A stretch of DNA of 64,000 bases, from the NCBI RefSeq assembly GCF_000172635.2, contig NC_018632.1, positions 1,240,001 to 1,304,000 on the forward strand, in the 5' to 3' direction. The notes beneath the pieces were generated by a model, which did no database searches, was not told the origin of the DNA, and saw only the letters and a list, made by a program, of their open reading frames with translations. The stretch comes from Alteromonas macleodii ATCC 27126. GTDB taxonomy: Bacteria; Pseudomonadota; Gammaproteobacteria; Enterobacterales; Alteromonadaceae. This document shows, one piece after another, positions 62,181 to 64,000 of this stretch; the first letter of the stretch is position 1; each line of letters starts with the position of its first letter. The position numbers and the translations under genes were made by a program.

Positions 62181-64000
62181 ATGTGCAAATTCTCCCGTAT
62201 TTTGTCCCTCTCGGCACTACACATAGCGTCCGGCTTTTTTCTTTTCATAGCACCAGCGCCAACGCTTCATGCACAAACAGACAGCCCTTCGCAATCACCC
62301 GACCAAACCGAACCAAAATTGGGTGCTTACAGCTTTTCAATACCCGCACAAAATGCTAATGAAGCGCTAACCGAACTAGCTAAACAGGCAAATACCACAT
62401 TGCTTTTTCCTTTTGATTTAGCAAAAAAAGTGAAAACAAACGCATTGGAAGGTACGTTCACACTGAATGAAGCGCTGGCACAGCTTCTTGAAGGAACAGA
62501 ATTGGCGGTAGTGACTGATGAAAGCGGTGCGGTAAGTATTCGTTCTCGTTCATCGTTAGTGGCGAAGGAAACACAGCCACAAGATACCGAAAAGAAAACA
62601 GACGAGGGAGGCAATGGACTTGAAAAAATTGCGGTCGTCGGTACTCGTAACTCGCCTCGAAGTGCTGTTGACTCACCAGTTCCTTTGGATGTGATTGGTT
62701 CTGAAACCCTCAACTCACAGGGAAATTCAGACGTGCTTTCTATGTTAAGCGTGATGGTTCCTTCGTTGAACGTAAACGATCAGCCCATCAATGATGCCAG
62801 TAGCCTGGTAAGGCCGGCGAACCTTAGAGGAATGTCCTCGGATCACACGCTTTTGTTGCTTAACGGAAAGCGACGCCATCGCTCTGCGGTAATCACGTTT
62901 TTAGGCGGAGGTTTATCTGACGGTGCACAAGGGCCTGATATATCGGTTATTCCTGCCTATGCGTTAAAGCAAGTCGAAGTATTGCGAGATGGTGCAGCAG
63001 CCCAGTATGGCTCAGACGCCATTGCAGGCGTGATTAACTTCGTACTTAAGGATGCTCGTGAAGGAGGGCATGTTGCGCTGAAGGTTGGCGGATACAGTGA
63101 AGGCGACGGCGAACTGTTTCAAGTGCAGTTGAATAAGGGCTTTGCTATTGGAGAAAACGGCTTTTTAAATGCAACGGCAGAGTATCGTCAGCAAAATGGC
63201 ACGTCGCGCTCTGTACAGCGGGTTGATGCGCAGAACTTGATTGACCAAGGGAATGTGTTCATCGCGTCACCGTCCCAAGTATGGGGAGCGCTTGATGTTA
63301 ACGAAGATATTAAACTTGCGCTAAATGCAGGCGCAGACATTTCGTCTAAATCACAATTTTACAGCTTTGCCACTGCAGCAAGAAGAGAAATAAACGGTGG
63401 TTTTTACTTTCGAAATCCGCAAACCCGAGAAGGGGTGTTCAGCCGTACCGACCCAAATACAGGGGAAAGTCGTTTGATTGTAGCCGATCTCGACGGGCTG
63501 GAAAGTGGAATTGCTTGCCCTTCTATAACCTTGTCCAGCAATAGTGTATTGCTGGACCCCTCGTATCAACTTATTGCAGATAACACAACGGCGCTTGGTG
63601 CCAACTGTTTTGCTTTCAACGAGTGGTTCCCTGGCGGTTTCACACCAAAATTTGGGGGCACGATAACGGATGCTTCTGTTGCGATGGGCGTTAAACATGA
63701 GTTACCTAATGGCTGGGCGATGGATGCCAGTGCGACATTGGGCTACAGTGACATTGAGTACACCATCTCCAATACGGTTAATCCATCGTTAGGGCCACAA
63801 ACGCCAACGTCGTTTTCGCCCGGTGGTGTGTCGCAAGTAGAGCGAACGCTTAACTTAGATTTTAACAAACTCATTCAAACTATTTTCGACGATCCGGTTA
63901 GCATTGCCGTGGGCTTAGAATGGCGCAAAGAAACCTATTTTCAAAAGTCCGGCGATGAAGCGTCATATATTGCAGGCCCTTTCGCTCTAGAGCCGCCACT
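62181..64000 (+). CDS. TonB-dependent transducer receptor with N-terminal STN domain, cut by window end
   Basis: The frame is open from ATG 62181 through base 64000 (606 residues seen). Signal peptide to APTLHAQ, then the STN signalling domain at about residues 50-112 (YSFSIPAQNANEALTELAKQ, LEGTFTLNEALAQLLEGTEL), plug from about 150 (IAVVGTRNSPRSAVDSPVP) and barrel. Plug and barrel are closely similar to the first receptor (INDASSLVRPANLRGM, RHRSAVITFLGGGLSDGAQG). STN is the part that contacts FecR-type proteins, so this is the sensor of the sigma/FecR pair just upstream. Start chosen for the signal peptide; no strong ribosome site is seen. Substrate unknown. Confidence 0.9.
   Translation, partial: MCKFSRILSLSALHIASGFFLFIAPAPTLHAQTDSPSQSPDQTEPKLGAYSFSIPAQNANEALTELAKQANTTLLFPFDLAKKVKTNALEGTFTLNEALAQLLEGTELAVVTDESGAVSIRSRSSLVAKETQPQDTEKKTDEGGNGLEKIAVVGTRNSPRSAVDSPVPLDVIGSETLNSQGNSDVLSMLSVMVPSLNVNDQPINDASSLVRPANLRGMSSDHTLLLLNGKRRHRSAVITFLGGGLSDGAQGPDISVIPAYALKQVEVLRDGAAAQYGSDAIAGVINFVLKDAREGGHVALKVGGYSEGDGELFQVQLNKGFAIGENGFLNATAEYRQQNGTSRSVQRVDAQNLIDQGNVFIASPSQVWGALDVNEDIKLALNAGADISSKSQFYSFATAARREINGGFYFRNPQTREGVFSRTDPNTGESRLIVADLDGLESGIACPSITLSSNSVLLDPSYQLIADNTTALGANCFAFNEWFPGGFTPKFGGTITDASVAMGVKHELPNGWAMDASATLGYSDIEYTISNTVNPSLGPQTPTSFSPGGVSQVERTLNLDFNKLIQTIFDDPVSIAVGLEWRKETYFQKSGDEASYIAGPFALEPP

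Noticed and set aside
62327..62713. Minus-strand frame of 128 codons inside the second TonB receptor
   Set aside because: It is antisense to the STN and plug region, with Ser/Val-rich shadow composition and no ribosome site.
1..64000. CRISPR arrays, tRNA/rRNA genes, insertion sequences, prophage or integrase genes
   Set aside because: I looked for regular spaced repeats, cloverleaf-type sequences with CCA ends, and transposase or integrase motifs and saw none that hold up.

Overview
The window looks like about 64 kb of chromosome from a marine gammaproteobacterium of the Alteromonadales, most likely Alteromonas or a close relative. This is inference from gene content and order. The clues are a BtsS/BtsR pair next to a CstA/BtsT carrier, smrB divergent from prmB-aroC, prfB-lysS with the programmed frameshift, the yeaG-yeaH-ycgB stress operon, and long TonB-dependent receptors with a FecI/FecR pair. 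I see no rRNA, tRNA, insertion sequence, prophage or CRISPR array.

Layout. 1-1041: end of an aldo/keto reductase gene, then a medium-chain oxidoreductase. 1255-3883: a MarR-HlyD-DUF2955 efflux-type operon with two SlyA-like palindromes upstream. 4042-8237: a pyruvate-sensing unit (btsS-btsR and a CstA/BtsT carrier) with a BtsR-type direct repeat upstream of the carrier. 8427-12653: prfC, argS and an FMN reductase. 12873-20829: a TPR-sulfotransferase, a pentapeptide-repeat protein, a PQQ alcohol dehydrogenase with a LuxR-type regulator, a DUF2891 protein and a PLP enzyme. 21132-34087: a secreted phosphatase/nuclease-fold protein, a beta-propeller GGDEF receptor, a DUF417 protein, two lipoproteins, LysR/QorB, a desaturase with its own ferredoxin reductase behind two FabR-like operators, and an Old Yellow Enzyme.

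34399-44375 is mostly housekeeping: prfB, lysS, a ketopantoate-reductase family enzyme, a pseudouridine synthase, an Hpt protein, an M16 peptidase lipoprotein and gshA. 44443-46648 is the least ordinary stretch. It holds a lytic-transglycosylase-like lipoprotein, a predicted Fur-controlled small RNA of about 80 nt on the minus strand (45171-45250), two small STAS-like proteins, and a 41-residue membrane protein preceded by two FNR boxes, one at -41.5 from a predicted start. 46678-50894 is smrB / prmB-aroC and an MFS transporter. 50923-55766 is the kinase operon (yeaG, yeaH, ycgB), followed by sodB and grxD.

57623-64000 is a TonB transport and cell-surface signalling locus. A TonB receptor without a signalling domain is broken by a one-base frameshift, then come an ECF sigma factor, a FecR anti-sigma protein, and a second homologous receptor with an N-terminal STN signalling domain, cut by the window edge.

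The best leads for new biology are the predicted iron-responsive small RNA, whose seed is complementary to the sodB ribosome-binding region in this same window, and the FNR-type promoter of the small membrane protein. Regulatory sites were found by eye; no search, alignment or folding program was run.
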